This document shows, in pieces, positions 36,222 through 46,321 of a DNA stretch of 64,000 bases. Within the stretch, counting starts at the first letter, position 1, and the number at the start of each line of letters is the position of its first letter. The DNA is taken from assembly GCF_028680575.1 (NCBI RefSeq), contig NZ_JAPCKI010000016.1, positions 1-64,000 of the forward strand, in the 5' to 3' direction. The DNA comes from Acidovorax benzenivorans (GTDB lineage: Bacteria > Pseudomonadota > Gammaproteobacteria > Burkholderiales > Burkholderiaceae_C). Both the position numbers and the translations under genes were made by a program. The notes below the pieces were generated by a model, which was not told the DNA's origin, searched no databases, and saw nothing but the letters and a program-made list of their open reading frames with translations.

Positions 36222-37232
36222 TTATTTGGCCGTGGACTTGGGTTGGCTGTCGTCCACCTTCACGGTGAACTTGCCCGCCAGGATGTCGGCCTCTTTGGCC
36301 TTGACCTTGGCGACGATGTCGGCCGGTACCTTCTTCTCGAACGTGCCCAGCGGCGCGAGTTCAGAGCCCTTGTGCTTCATCATCGAATACGGGCCGTAGT
36401 CCTCGGCGGTGAACTTGCCGTCCTTGACCAGCTTGAGTGCGCGGTCGATGCTGGGCTCCATGTGCCACAGGGCGGATGCCACCACGGTGTCGGGGTACTG
36501 CGGCTGGGTGTCGATCACGTTGCCGATGGCGAGTTTGCCCTTTTCCTTGGCAGCGTCGCTCACGCCAAAGCGCTCGGCATAGAGCACATCGGCGCCCTTG
36601 TCGATCATGGCAAAGGTGGCTTCCTTGGCCTTGGGTGGGTCAAACCAGCTGTTGATGAAGGTGATGGTGAACTCGACCTTGGGGTTGGTCTCTTTGGCGC
36701 CCACCATGAAGGCGTGCATCAGGCGGTTGACCTCGGGGATGGGGAAGCCACCCACCATGCCGATCTTGTTCGTCTTGGTCATGCCACCCGCGACCATGCC
36801 GGAGAGGTAGGCGGGCTCCTGGATGTAGTTGTCGAACACGCTGAAGTTGGGCGCCTGTGGCTTGCCCGACGAGCCAAGCAGGAAGGAGGTCTTGGGGAAG
36901 TCCTTGGCTACCTTGCGGGCAGCGGCCTCTACCGCAAAGGCCTCGCCCAGGATGAGCTGGTTGCCGCCCGTGGCGTACTCGCGCATCACGCGCTCGTAGT
37001 CGGCGTTGCTGACGTTTTCGCTGGCCTTGTATTCGATCTCGCCGCGTGCTTCGGCCGCCTTGAGCGCCTTGTGGATGCGGCTGACCCATTGCTGCTCGAA
37101 GGGCACCGTGTAGATCGCCGCGACCTTGAGCTTGGACTGCGCTGTGGCCAAAGAGGGCGCCATCGCCATGGCGGCCGAGAGGGCCATGGAGGTGCAGAGC
37201 AGGCGTCCGGTGAAGATGCGGCGAGTGGTCAT
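36222..37232 (-). CDS. BmpA/PnrA-type substrate-binding protein of an ABC importer
   Basis: 336 residues with a signal peptide (RRIFTGRLLCTSMALSAAMAMA, cleaved near ATAQS). No lipobox cysteine is placed before the mature start, so it is probably a soluble periplasmic protein. The BMP domain is shown by KVAAIYTVPFEQQWVSRIHKAL, YATGGNQLILGEAFAVE and KTNKIGMVGGFPIPEVNR. Family members bind purine nucleosides or related compounds. It heads the leftward locus, with a GAAGGA ribosome site, followed by a strong terminator and then the nucleosidase, ATPase and permease genes. Confidence 0.9.
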   Translation of the reverse strand: MTTRRIFTGRLLCTSMALSAAMAMAPSLATAQSKLKVAAIYTVPFEQQWVSRIHKALKAAEARGEIEYKASENVSNADYERVMREYATGGNQLILGEAFAVEAAARKVAKDFPKTSFLLGSSGKPQAPNFSVFDNYIQEPAYLSGMVAGGMTKTNKIGMVGGFPIPEVNRLMHAFMVGAKETNPKVEFTITFINSWFDPPKAKEATFAMIDKGADVLYAERFGVSDAAKEKGKLAIGNVIDTQPQYPDTVVASALWHMEPSIDRALKLVKDGKFTAEDYGPYSMMKHKGSELAPLGTFEKKVPADIVAKVKAKEADILAGKFTVKVDDSQPKSTAK

Positions 37233-37466
37233 GGTGGGGTTCCTTCAGACAAGCAAACAAGGAGGTTGAGTGTGCTGCTACCAAGCAAGGAGCGCGCCAG
37301 TCGGTGGACTGTGTAGCTGCAAACCAGCGGCAAGTCTGCCAGAGGAAAGCCACCAGTTGGTAAAAAAATGGTGCACGCGTGCAGCGCATCCGGAAACCAG
37401 GCTGGGGCACCCCACCAGGGTAGGGCCCCAAATTGACTATTACGCAACGCAGAGAGGCCCGGTGAT
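37233..37466. other. Leader and promoter region of the BmpA-like operon
   Basis: This stretch lies between the upp terminator and the BmpA-like start. No gene is supported. It should hold the promoter for the transport operon. The 12-base palindrome TGCACGCGTGCA (37372-37383) is a possible operator, but no regulator can be named and I cannot identify -35/-10 boxes with confidence. Confidence 0.35.
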
Positions 37467-37507
37467 GAAAAAAAGCCACCGCTGGGCGGCAAGGCCCTAC
37501 GGTGGCT
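37467..37507 (-). terminator. Rho-independent terminator after upp
   Basis: AGCCACCG (37474-37481) and CGGTGGCT (37500-37507) form an 8-bp stem around an 18-base GC-rich loop, followed on the minus strand by an uninterrupted run of T from 37473 downwards. It lies 27 bases after the upp stop and separates it from the transport operon. Confidence 0.85.
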
Positions 37508-37533
37508 GGTGCACGGGCGCTGCCGTTGTGTGC

Positions 37534-38163
<630 letters not shown>

Positions 38164-38251
38164 GGGGAACCTGAAAGGAGGGCAGAGGCTTCTGTGCCGA
38201 TGCACAGTCACGCTCTGCCAAACAGTGAAACAGTGAGTAAAAAAGTGTGGG

Positions 38252-39226
38252 CTAGTCTGCCAGAAACCGGGCGTAGCGCGACAAATCCACATTACCGCCG
38301 CTGATGAGGATGCCGACGCGCGCGCCGTGGATGTCCACGTTGCCGTGTTGGGCCCCCGCAAACGCGAGGGCGCCCGTGGGCTCCACCACGATCTTCATGC
38401 GCTCGGCAAAAAAACGCAGGGCCTCGACCAGTTGCTCGTCGGTGGCGGTGACCATCTCGTCAGCCAGGCGCTGGATGATGGGGAAGGTGAGCTGGCCCAG
38501 TGCCTGGGTCTGCGCGCCGTCGGCAATGGTGTGGGGCGTGGGGATCTGCACCACATGGCCTGCGCGCACCGATTGCTGGCCGTCGTTGCCCGCTGCAGGC
38601 TCTACACCCACCACCCGGCATTGCGGCGCCAGGGCCTCGGCGGCCAACAGGCTGCCCGCCAGCAGGCCGCCACCGCCCACGCAGACGAAGAGGTAGTCCA
38701 GGTCGGGCACTTCTTCAAACAACTCCTTGGCCGCCGTGCCCTGGCCCGCGATCACATGGGGGTGGTCGAACGGGGGGACCAGCGTCATGCCGCGCTCCAG
38801 TGCCAGGCGGCGGCTGATGGCCTCGCGGTCTTCGGTGTAGCGGTTGTAGGTGACCACCTGCGCACCGTATTCGCGGGTGGCGGCCATCTTGGAGGCAGGG
38901 GCGTCTTCCGGCATCACGATGGCGGCGGGCATGTCCAGCAACCGCGCCGACAGCGCAATGGCCTGGGCGTGGTTGCCGGCCGAGAAGGCCAGCACGCCGC
39001 GCTCGCGCTGGTCGTCGGTGAACTGCGCCAGGGTGTTGAAGGCGCCCCGGAACTTGAAGGCGCCGGTGCGCTGCAGGTTCTCGCACTTGAAGAACAGTTG
39101 TGCGCCCAGCCGCTCATCGGCGGTGCTGGAGCGCAGCACGGGCGTGCGGTGCGCCATGCCCTTGAGCCGGTGTGCGGCGGCGGCCACATCGTCGTAGGTG
39201 GGAGGGGTCAGGCTGGGCAGCGTCAT
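38252..39226 (-). CDS. Threonine dehydratase / serine-racemase-like PLP enzyme
   Basis: 324 residues, the size of short catabolic enzymes without an ACT regulatory domain. PLP lysine in [10 protein letters not shown], phosphate-binding loop VGGGGLLAG, and [15 protein letters not shown]. Family members deaminate L-threonine or L-serine, racemise serine, or act on threo-3-hydroxyaspartate; the sequence alone does not decide. AAGGA lies 10 bases before the ATG. The gene is 88 bases upstream of upp in the same direction, but a functional link to pyrimidine salvage is not apparent. Confidence 0.85.
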   Translation of the reverse strand: MTLPSLTPPTYDDVAAAAHRLKGMAHRTPVLRSSTADERLGAQLFFKCENLQRTGAFKFRGAFNTLAQFTDDQRERGVLAFSAGNHAQAIALSARLLDMPAAIVMPEDAPASKMAATREYGAQVVTYNRYTEDREAISRRLALERGMTLVPPFDHPHVIAGQGTAAKELFEEVPDLDYLFVCVGGGGLLAGSLLAAEALAPQCRVVGVEPAAGNDGQQSVRAGHVVQIPTPHTIADGAQTQALGQLTFPIIQRLADEMVTATDEQLVEALRFFAERMKIVVEPTGALAFAGAQHGNVDIHGARVGILISGGNVDLSRYARFLAD

Positions 39227-39424
39227 GGTGGCAGCATCCTTGTGGCTGGGGCGGGGCGGCGGTCCACCACGCTCGGTGGCCAGATGATAGCCCTTTGCCT
39301 TGCCATTTCAAGCAAAATGGCCTGCAAGCGCTAGTGCTGTATGCCTGGGCAGCTATACATTTTGATGTGGCGCACGCCTGCGACCGCCCGACAAGGCAGG
39401 CCGCATGGCGCGGCCCGGTGTGGG

Positions 39425-40267
39425 TCAGCCCAGCTCGCTGAACCGCTGCAGGGGTGTGAGCGCCGGGAACTCGCCCGCCCGCTTTTGCTTCATGGCCGTG
39501 ACCGATTCACGCACATGCTGGTTGCTCCAGATGGCGCCTTGCAGCCAGCCCATCTGGCGCAGGCTGTCTTCCACACTGTGGTCGCGGGCGTAGTTCACAG
39601 CCTGCTTGGTGCCCCAGATGGCCACGGGGGGTTTGGATGCAATCTCCTTGGCGCACTGCAGCGCGGCGGCCAGCATGGCTTCTTGTGTGTCGAAGACCTC
39701 GTTGACCAGGCCGTAGCCCAGGGCCTTGGCAGCGCTCAAGCGGCGGCCGGTGTAGGCCAGCTCCTTGACCACGCCCAGCGGGATGAGCTTGGGCAGGCGC
39801 TGCAGTGTGCCCACGTCGGCCACCATGCCGATGTTGATCTCCTGGATGCAGAAGAACGCGTCGGCCGTGGCATAGCGGATGCAGCCCGCCGTGACCATGT
39901 CCACCGCACCGCCAATGCAGCCGCCATGGATGGCCATGATGACCGGGATGCGCAGGTTGTCGATGCGGGTGAAGGTGGCCTGCATGTCGGTCAGCAGGTC
40001 AAAGATGGCGGCGCGGCCTTCGGGGCTCTGGTCGTCCATGGTGATGGCGCCGCCAAAGGTCTCCAGCGCCATGCCCGCGCTGAAATGTTTGCCGGTGCTG
40101 CTGATGACCAGCGCCCGCGCCTCGCCCGCCTGGTGCAGCTGGGCCAGCACCGCGTCCAGCTCGCGCCAGAAGGTGGGGTGCATGGTGTTCATGGCCTCGG
40201 GTTTGTTCAGAACCAGATGGGCCACGTGGTCGGTGATGCTGAGGGAAAAGCAGGTGAGGGTGTTCAT
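39425..40267 (-). CDS. Enoyl-CoA hydratase/isomerase, probable delta(3,5)-delta(2,4)-dienoyl-CoA isomerase
   Basis: 280 residues, crotonase fold. The oxyanion-hole segments are SSTGKHFSAGMALE and IHGGCIGGAVDMVTAGCIRYAT. The stretch EINIGMVADVGTLQRLPKLI closely resembles ECH1-type dienoyl-CoA isomerases, where the Asp of the ADVG motif is catalytic, so isomerase activity in the oxidation of unsaturated fatty acids is more likely than plain hydration. The C-terminal half (VKELAYTGRRLSAAKALGYG) is standard. The gene stands alone, with a repeat-derived palindrome between it and the upstream membrane-protein gene. Confidence 0.83.
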   Translation of the reverse strand: MNTLTCFSLSITDHVAHLVLNKPEAMNTMHPTFWRELDAVLAQLHQAGEARALVISSTGKHFSAGMALETFGGAITMDDQSPEGRAAIFDLLTDMQATFTRIDNLRIPVIMAIHGGCIGGAVDMVTAGCIRYATADAFFCIQEINIGMVADVGTLQRLPKLIPLGVVKELAYTGRRLSAAKALGYGLVNEVFDTQEAMLAAALQCAKEIASKPPVAIWGTKQAVNYARDHSVEDSLRQMGWLQGAIWSNQHVRESVTAMKQKRAGEFPALTPLQRFSELG

Positions 40268-40329
40268 GGGGTGCCACTGTAGACCGGTGAACGCAGGCTG
40301 GGTCGTCGCCTGGGTGACTTTGGGGGATT

Positions 40330-40368
40330 TTGGCTGCTAGCGCTTATCTGATAAGCGCTAGCAGCTAT
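40330..40368 (-). repeat. 39-bp interspersed repeat, perfect-palindrome copy
   Basis: In minus orientation the copy starts ATAGCTGCTAGCGC and ends in GCCAA. It contains a flawless inverted repeat: GCTGCTAGCGCTTATC (40333-40348), one base, then GATAAGCGCTAGCAGC (40350-40365). It lies after the stop of the GRDP-like gene and before the isomerase gene, both leftward, and could act as a strong RNA hairpin. Confidence 0.85.
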
Positions 40369-40418
40369 AAAAACAGGAGCTTTGTGTGCGGCGGCCGAGG
40401 TCTGTGGGGTGCAGCCTG

Positions 40419-41225
40419 TCAATCGCCGCCCCCACCTCCACAACCGCCGCCATCCCCTCCGCCGTCGCTGCCACCTCCATCCGAGCTGTCGGCGCCGCCA
40501 AAGTCGTCCGAACTGCCGCTGTAGCCGCCGTCCGAGAAGCTGGTGCCGCAGTAGCTGTCGCCGCCGCTGCCACCGGCGTCGCTCTTGCGGGCAATGTCGG
40601 AGCAGTCGGGCACGTAGGTGAAGCCGCCTGCAATGGCGAACTTGGCATCCAGCGCAAACAGCAGGGGCAGGCGGCTGGGGGCCTTGGGGTCGATGGATTC
40701 TTCCTTGCACACCCAGTACCAGCAGCGGCGCAGGCCGTCGTTGTGGCGGGCCTTTGTTCCCAGTGCCTCGGCGGGGGTGTGGTGCAAGAAGAAACCCAGG
40801 GCGTTGTGGCACCAGGCTTTGTAGGCCTGCGTGTGCAGGATGAACTCGTGCCACAGCGCATCGACCGCCTTGGAGGGCATGGCCACAAACTGCCGGTTGC
40901 CGCGTAGGCAGGCCATGAAGAATTGGCGCAGGCCGCGTTCGACCAGCTCGCAGTCGCGCGTGCTCAGGTGGGGGTAGGTTTCGCGCAGCTTGCGCTGCAG
41001 AAAACGGGGCAGGGGGGCTTCGCGGATGTAGCGCTGGCGCACTGCATTGGTCCACTGCGTCACCAGCGCCGTGATGATGACGGTGGCTAAAAAGTACAGG
41101 ACCCAGGGCCAGCGCAAGCGCCAGGCGCCTGCAAAGATGCCGATGATGGCCGCCACCCACACGCCAATCGCCAGCAGCATGACCTTGCCGCCCCAGCGCA
41201 GCAGAACGTTTTCGATGCGTGTCAT
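40419..41225 (-). CDS. Membrane protein with GRDP-like domain and Gly/Ser-rich tail
   Basis: 268 residues from the ATG at 41225 behind a strong AAGGAGGG site. Two membrane helices (about 13-33 and 40-60) are followed by a soluble domain with VDALWHEFILHTQAYKAWC, which resembles the VDxxWHxHxL motif of GRDP-like (DUF1399) proteins. A Cys/Gly segment (SDGGYSGSSDDFGGADSSD and beyond) makes the last 55 residues extremely Gly-, Ser- and Asp-rich and ends in repeated GGG with a Cys. The tail looks like an exposed flexible or adhesive segment. The family has no established bacterial function. Confidence 0.68.
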   Translation of the reverse strand: MTRIENVLLRWGGKVMLLAIGVWVAAIIGIFAGAWRLRWPWVLYFLATVIITALVTQWTNAVRQRYIREAPLPRFLQRKLRETYPHLSTRDCELVERGLRQFFMACLRGNRQFVAMPSKAVDALWHEFILHTQAYKAWCHNALGFFLHHTPAEALGTKARHNDGLRRCWYWVCKEESIDPKAPSRLPLLFALDAKFAIAGGFTYVPDCSDIARKSDAGGSGGDSYCGTSFSDGGYSGSSDDFGGADSSDGGGSDGGGDGGGCGGGGGD

Positions 41226-41423
41226 CGTCCCTCCTTCTTTTTGTTGTTGTGTGCTGCGATTTCACGGCGGTCATGTGACTGATTTGTGACGATGTACGGG
41301 ATGTCGTCAAATGGTCACAGGGCACCTTGTCCGGCGGTCCACCAGGGGGGCGGGCAACCGGCGCAGCCAACATGGCTGCTGCGCGGCGCAGGCACGGAGG
41401 GCCCTGCGCCGCCATCGCCTCTC

Positions 41424-42962
41424 TCAACGGCGTTTGCTGCCGCCGCCAAAGATGCCGCCCAGCACGCCCCGCAGGATCTCCTTGCCAATCGTGGTGCCCA
41501 TGGTGCGCACGGCGGACTTGGCCATGGTCTGCGCCAGGCCGTCGCGTTTGCCGCCACGCGGGCCGGTGCTGCCAAACAGCACGTCGTTCAGACCGCCCAG
41601 CAGGCCGCCGCCGTCTTCGGCGGGCGCCCCGGTAGCGACCTTGCCGTTGCCGCCGCCCGCAGCATTGCCCGCCTGCTCGCCCGCTTCGGTGGCGCGGCCC
41701 TTGAGTTTTTCGTAGGCGGACTCTCGGTCCACCACCTTTTCATACACGCCCGCGACCAGCGAGTTGGCCATCAGGGCCTGCCGCTGCTGTGGAGTGATGG
41801 GGCCGAGCTGGCTGCCCGGGGGCAATACAAACACGCGTTCGGTCACGCTGGGGCGGCCCTTGGCGTCCAGAAAACTCACCAGCGCCTCGCCCACGGCCAG
41901 CTCGGTGATGGCGGTCTCAATGTCCAGGCCGGGTTTCTGGCGCATGGTGGTGGCTGTGGCCTTCACGGCCTTCTGGTCGCGCGGGGTGAAGGCGCGCAGA
42001 GCGTGCTGTACGCGGTTGCCCAGCTGGGCCAGCACGCTGTCGGGGATGTCGAGCGGGTTCTGCGTGACGAAATACACACCCACGCCTTTGGAGCGCACCA
42101 GGCGCACCACCAGTTCGATGCGCTCGACGAGCACCTTGGGCGCCTCGTTGAACAGCAGGTGGGCCTCGTCAAAGAAGAACACCAGCTTGGGCTGCTCGGG
42201 GTCGCCGATTTCGGGCAGTTGCTCGAACAGCTCCGACAGCATCCACAGCAAAAAGGTGGCGTACAGGCGCGGCGAATTCATGAGCTTGTCGGCCGCCAGG
42301 ATGTTGACCACGCCATGGCCGTCCACCGTCTGCATGAAGTCCTGGATGTTGAGCATGGGCTCGCCAAAGAACTGCGTGCCACCCTGCTGCTCGATCTGCA
42401 GCAGCCCGCGCTGGATGGCGCCCACGCTGGCGGCGCTGACGTTGCCGTATTCGGTGGTGAATTCCTTGGCGTTGTCGCCCACGTACTGCAGCATGGCGCG
42501 CAGGTCCTTCAGGTCCAGCAGCAGCATGCCGTTGTCGTCGGCAATCTTGAACACCAGGTTGAGTACCCCCAGCTGGGTCTCGTTCAGGTTGAGCATGCGG
42601 CCCAGCAGAAGCGGACCCATGTCGGACACCGTGGCGCGCACCGGGTGGCCCTGTTCGCCAAACACGTCCCACAGCGTGGTGGGGCAGGCCAGGGGGGCGG
42701 GCAGGTCCAGGCCACGCTCCTTGAGCACGGCGGCCAGCTTGTCGCCGATCTTGCCGGGCTGGCTGGCGCCCGTGAGGTCGCCCTTCACATCGGCCATGAA
42801 CACGGGCACGCCAATGCGTGAGAAGTTTTCGGCCAGGGTCTGCAGGGTCACGGTCTTGCCGGTGCCTGTGGCGCCGGTGATGAGCCCGTGGCGGTTGGCC
42901 AGCCCTGGAAGCAGGTGGCATTCAATGGTGTCGTGCTTGGCAATCAAGAGGGGGTCGGCCAT
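41424..42962 (-). CDS. yjgR: HerA-type ATPase, YjgR/DUF853 family
   Basis: 512 residues with GAGGAAA before the ATG. HerA/FtsK-like P-loop ATPase: Walker [11 protein letters not shown] (about 30-39), Walker [14 protein letters not shown] and sensor-type [18 protein letters not shown]. The C-terminal 90 residues are Gly/Lys-rich, with [24 protein letters not shown], typical of YjgR. Related HerA proteins translocate DNA in end resection, but YjgR proteins have no settled role and lack an adjacent NurA nuclease here. The gene is divergent from the yebC-purD cluster across 80 bases. Confidence 0.9.
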   Translation of the reverse strand: MADPLLIAKHDTIECHLLPGLANRHGLITGATGTGKTVTLQTLAENFSRIGVPVFMADVKGDLTGASQPGKIGDKLAAVLKERGLDLPAPLACPTTLWDVFGEQGHPVRATVSDMGPLLLGRMLNLNETQLGVLNLVFKIADDNGMLLLDLKDLRAMLQYVGDNAKEFTTEYGNVSAASVGAIQRGLLQIEQQGGTQFFGEPMLNIQDFMQTVDGHGVVNILAADKLMNSPRLYATFLLWMLSELFEQLPEIGDPEQPKLVFFFDEAHLLFNEAPKVLVERIELVVRLVRSKGVGVYFVTQNPLDIPDSVLAQLGNRVQHALRAFTPRDQKAVKATATTMRQKPGLDIETAITELAVGEALVSFLDAKGRPSVTERVFVLPPGSQLGPITPQQRQALMANSLVAGVYEKVVDRESAYEKLKGRATEAGEQAGNAAGGGNGKVATGAPAEDGGGLLGGLNDVLFGSTGPRGGKRDGLAQTMAKSAVRTMGTTIGKEILRGVLGGIFGGGSKRR

Positions 42963-43042
42963 TTCGGGTTTCCTCGGGGGTGCGGGTCAGGCAAAAAGTA
43001 AAATCGCGCTCAGTAGATTAAATCAATACAAAAGGACTTCTC

Positions 43043-43762
43043 GTGGCAGGACACAGCAAATGGGCGAATATCCAGCACCGCAAGGGGCGGCAGGATGAAA
43101 AACGCGGCAAGATCTGGACCCGCATCATTCGCGAAATCACCGTAGCCGCCCGCTCGGGCGGCGGCGATCTGTCTGCCAACCCCCGCCTGCGTCTGGCGGT
43201 GGACAAGGCCAAGGCGGCCAACATGCCCGCCGACCGCATCAAATACAACATCGACAAGGCCACGGGCAACGCCGAAGGCCTGACCTACGAAGAAATCCGC
43301 TACGAAGGCTATGGCATTGGCGGCGCGGCCATCATGATCGATACCATGACCGACAACCGGGTGCGCACCGTGGCCGAAGTGCGCCACGCGTTCAGCAAAC
43401 ACGGTGGCAACATGGGCACCGAGGGCTCGGTGGTGTTCCAGTTCAAGCATTGCGGCCAGCTGATTTTTGCCCCCGGCACCAGCGAAGACAAGGTGATGGA
43501 AGTGGCGCTGGAGGCGGGTGCCGAAGACGTGGTGACTGACGAAGACGGCGCGGTAGAGGTGCTCACCGCCCCGGCTGACTTTGAAACCGTGAAGAACGCG
43601 CTGGAGGCCGCAGGCCTGACGGCTGAGGTGGCGGGCGTGACCATGCGGCCCGAAAACACCATTGAATTGACGGGCGAAGACGCCGCCAAGATGCAGAAGC
43701 TGCTGGATGTACTGGAAGACTTGGACGACACCCAAGAGGTCTATCACAACGCGGCATTGTGA
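43043..43762 (+). CDS. yebC: YebC/PmpR-family regulator, canonical copy
   Basis: 239 residues from a GTG start with AAAGGA upstream; the product then begins with the canonical [15 protein letters not shown]. The three-domain YebC fold is complete ([57 protein letters not shown]). It is read as a transcriptional regulator, but recent evidence supports a role in resolving ribosome stalls for some members. It is the first of a rightward housekeeping run (purD, hemF, rsfS, rlmH, maf, rng). A diverged paralogue lies at 18188-18901. Confidence 0.95.
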   Translation: MAGHSKWANIQHRKGRQDEKRGKIWTRIIREITVAARSGGGDLSANPRLRLAVDKAKAANMPADRIKYNIDKATGNAEGLTYEEIRYEGYGIGGAAIMIDTMTDNRVRTVAEVRHAFSKHGGNMGTEGSVVFQFKHCGQLIFAPGTSEDKVMEVALEAGAEDVVTDEDGAVEVLTAPADFETVKNALEAAGLTAEVAGVTMRPENTIELTGEDAAKMQKLLDVLEDLDDTQEVYHNAAL

Positions 43763-43876
43763 CTCTGCACCCGTGGATAACCGCTTTTTTCTTGCCCTGA
43801 CCTGTTTTCCGACTGATATTCCCCCGAATCCTGCCCAGCAGTACAGCACTGCGGGCCGGGTTCACCAAAGGCTCCT

Positions 43877-45157
43877 ATGAAAGTACTTGTGATTGGTGGC
43901 GGCGGCCGTGAACACGCGATGGCGTGGAAACTGAGCCAGTCCCCCAAGGTGACCAAGGTGTTTGTGGCACCCGGCAACGGTGGTACGGCCCTGAACCCCA
44001 AGCTCGAAAACGTGGCGATCTCCGATGTGCGCGAACTGCGTGTGTGGGCGCAGGCCGAAAAGATCGCGCTGACGGTAGTGGGCCCCGAGGCACCATTGGC
44101 GGCCGGTGTGGTCGATGAGTTCCGTGCTAATGGCTTGCGCATTTTCGGCCCCACCAAGGCTGCGGCCCAGCTCGAAAGCTCCAAGGCGTTTTCCAAGTCC
44201 TTCATGCGCCGCCATGGCATCCCCACGGCCGACTACGACACCTTCACCGACCCGGTTGCTGCCCACGCGTTTGTCGACCGGCTGGGTGCACCCATCGTCA
44301 TCAAGGCCGACGGCCTGGCGGCTGGCAAAGGCGTGGTGGTGGCCATGACGCTGCAAGAAGCGCATGACGCCGTGGACTTCATGCTGGTGGACAACAAATA
44401 CGGCGTGACCCATAACGAAGGCGGCGCGCGTGTGGTGATCGAGGAATTCCTCGAAGGCGAAGAAGCCTCCTTCATCGTGTTGTGCGACGGCAAAAACGTG
44501 TTGGCTCTGGCCACTAGCCAGGACCACAAGCGCCTCAAAGACGGCGACGAAGGCCCCAACACCGGTGGCATGGGCGCGTATTCGCCCGCGCCCGTGGTCA
44601 CGGCCGATGTGCATGCCCGCGCGATGCGCGAGATCATCCTGCCCACCATCCGTGGCATGGAAAAAGACGGCATTCCCTACACCGGTTTTCTGTATGCCGG
44701 CCTGATGATTGACGCCAAGGGCCACCCCAAGACGCTCGAATTCAACTGCCGCATGGGTGACCCCGAAACGCAGCCCATCCTGATGCGCCTGAAAAGCGAC
44801 TTCAGCGACGTGATGGCCGCTGCCGCTGACGGCAAGCTCGACCAGATGGAACTGCAATGGGACCGTCGCACTGCGCTGGGCGTGGTCATGGCCGCCCACG
44901 GTTACCCCGAGGCCCCGCGCAAGGGCGACCCCATCACCGGCCTGCCTGCCGAGGCGGATGATGCCGTGGTGTTCCACGCAGGCACGCAGCTGAAAGACGG
45001 CGTGGTCAGCGTGACGGGTGGCCGCGTGTTGTGCGTGACGGTGCTGGCCGACAGCGTCAAGCAGGCGCAGCAACGTGCCTATGACGTGGCGCGCGGCATC
45101 CAGTTTGATGGTGCGCAATACCGTCGCGATATTGGCTTTCGTGCCCTGAAAAGCTGA
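43877..45157 (+). CDS. purD: Phosphoribosylamine-glycine ligase (GAR synthetase)
   Basis: 426 residues, the expected length. N-terminal [20 protein letters not shown]-grasp region with [31 protein letters not shown], the signature RMGDPETQP and [16 protein letters not shown]. It catalyses the second step of de novo purine synthesis, ligating glycine to phosphoribosylamine in the cytoplasm. The stop overlaps the hemF start by one base (TGATG), so the two are probably cotranscribed, a pairing common in Burkholderiales. Confidence 0.97.
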   Translation: MKVLVIGGGGREHAMAWKLSQSPKVTKVFVAPGNGGTALNPKLENVAISDVRELRVWAQAEKIALTVVGPEAPLAAGVVDEFRANGLRIFGPTKAAAQLESSKAFSKSFMRRHGIPTADYDTFTDPVAAHAFVDRLGAPIVIKADGLAAGKGVVVAMTLQEAHDAVDFMLVDNKYGVTHNEGGARVVIEEFLEGEEASFIVLCDGKNVLALATSQDHKRLKDGDEGPNTGGMGAYSPAPVVTADVHARAMREIILPTIRGMEKDGIPYTGFLYAGLMIDAKGHPKTLEFNCRMGDPETQPILMRLKSDFSDVMAAAADGKLDQMELQWDRRTALGVVMAAHGYPEAPRKGDPITGLPAEADDAVVFHAGTQLKDGVVSVTGGRVLCVTVLADSVKQAQQRAYDVARGIQFDGAQYRRDIGFRALKS

Positions 45158-46128
45158 TGGCAGACGCTCAGACCTTGAACCCCGCAGACACGGTGACCCG
45201 TGTGCGCGGCTACCTGGTGGGCCTGCAGGCACGCATCACCGATGCACTGGAAGCGGTGGAAGGCGAGGGCGGAGCACGCTTTCTGGCCGATGCCTGGAGC
45301 AAGTCGCCCGGCGAGCCGCTGCAGGGCGACGGCATCACCAAGATCATGGAAGGTGGCCGCGTGTTCGAACGCGCGGGCTGTGGCTTTAGCCATGTGCGCG
45401 GCCCCCAGTTGCCACCATCGGCCACGCAGCACCGGCCCGAGCTGGCAGGCGCTCCGTTCGAGGCCATGGGTGTGTCGCTGGTGTTCCACCCGCGCAATCC
45501 CTATGTGCCCACGGTGCACATGAACGTGCGCATGATCGCGGCCGGGCACCCCGGCCAGGCCCCGACCTGCTGGTTTGGTGGCGGCATGGACCTCACGCCG
45601 TACTACGGGTTTGAAGAGGACGCGGTGCACTTTCACCGCACCTGCCGCAATGCGCTCAGCGCCTTTGGCGACGACAAGTACCCGCGCTTCAAGCAGTGGT
45701 GCGACGAATACTTCTACCTCAAGCACCGCAGCGAGCAGCGTGGCGTGGGTGGCGTGTTCTATGACGACTTCTCGGAGCTGGGTTTTGAACAAAGCCTGGC
45801 CATGACGCAGTCAGTGGGCGATGCGTTCCTGAGCGCCTACCTGCCTATTGTCGAGAAGCGCCAGGGCATGTCCTACGGTGAGCGCGAGCGCGACTTCCAG
45901 CTCTACCGCCGGGGCCGTTATGTCGAGTTCAACCTGGTGTGGGACCGGGGCACACACTTTGGCCTGCAGTCGGGTGGGCGCACCGAGTCCATTTTGTTGT
46001 CCATGCCGCCGCTGGTGTCGTGGTCTTACCAGCGCTCTGATGCTGCGGATTCGGCGGAGGCCGCGTTGCTGCAGCGCTTTCTGGTGCGGCGCGACTGGCT
46101 CGGTGGCGGGCCTGCCACGGTCGCCTGA
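45157..46128 (+). CDS. hemF: Oxygen-dependent coproporphyrinogen III oxidase
   Basis: 323 residues. Signature regions: [61 protein letters not shown] and [23 protein letters not shown]. The enzyme decarboxylates coproporphyrinogen III to protoporphyrinogen IX using O2, in heme synthesis. Translation starts on the last base of the purD stop. In related genomes nadD usually follows; here the next 190 bases hold only a repeat copy and the rsfS leader. Confidence 0.97.
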   Translation: MADAQTLNPADTVTRVRGYLVGLQARITDALEAVEGEGGARFLADAWSKSPGEPLQGDGITKIMEGGRVFERAGCGFSHVRGPQLPPSATQHRPELAGAPFEAMGVSLVFHPRNPYVPTVHMNVRMIAAGHPGQAPTCWFGGGMDLTPYYGFEEDAVHFHRTCRNALSAFGDDKYPRFKQWCDEYFYLKHRSEQRGVGGVFYDDFSELGFEQSLAMTQSVGDAFLSAYLPIVEKRQGMSYGERERDFQLYRRGRYVEFNLVWDRGTHFGLQSGGRTESILLSMPPLVSWSYQRSDAADSAEAALLQRFLVRRDWLGGGPATVA

Positions 46129-46160
46129 AAGCCTTGAAAAGCGCAAAAGCTATAATTTCA

Positions 46161-46199
46161 ATAGCTGCCAGCGCTTTTCACATGAGCGCAAGAGGCCAA
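46161..46199 (+). repeat. 39-bp interspersed repeat in the hemF-rsfS gap
   Basis: Starts ATAGCTGCCAGCGC and ends GAGCGCAAGAGGCCAA. It lies where nadD would be expected, 33 bases after the hemF stop. Confidence 0.8.
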
Positions 46200-46321
46200 A
46201 AACACCTCACATTGCTGCAGCGCCCCAGCACAACACCCGCGCAACATCCAAGGCTCAGCCCGCTGGCTGTGCGCTGCGTTGCACGCTATATTGATTCCAT
46301 TCCCTTTCTAATCACCGCCTG

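Noticed and set aside
41340-41423. GGCGCAGG/CCTGCGCC hairpin after the yjgR stop
   Set aside because: It could pair, but no T-run follows on the minus strand, so I do not call it a terminator.
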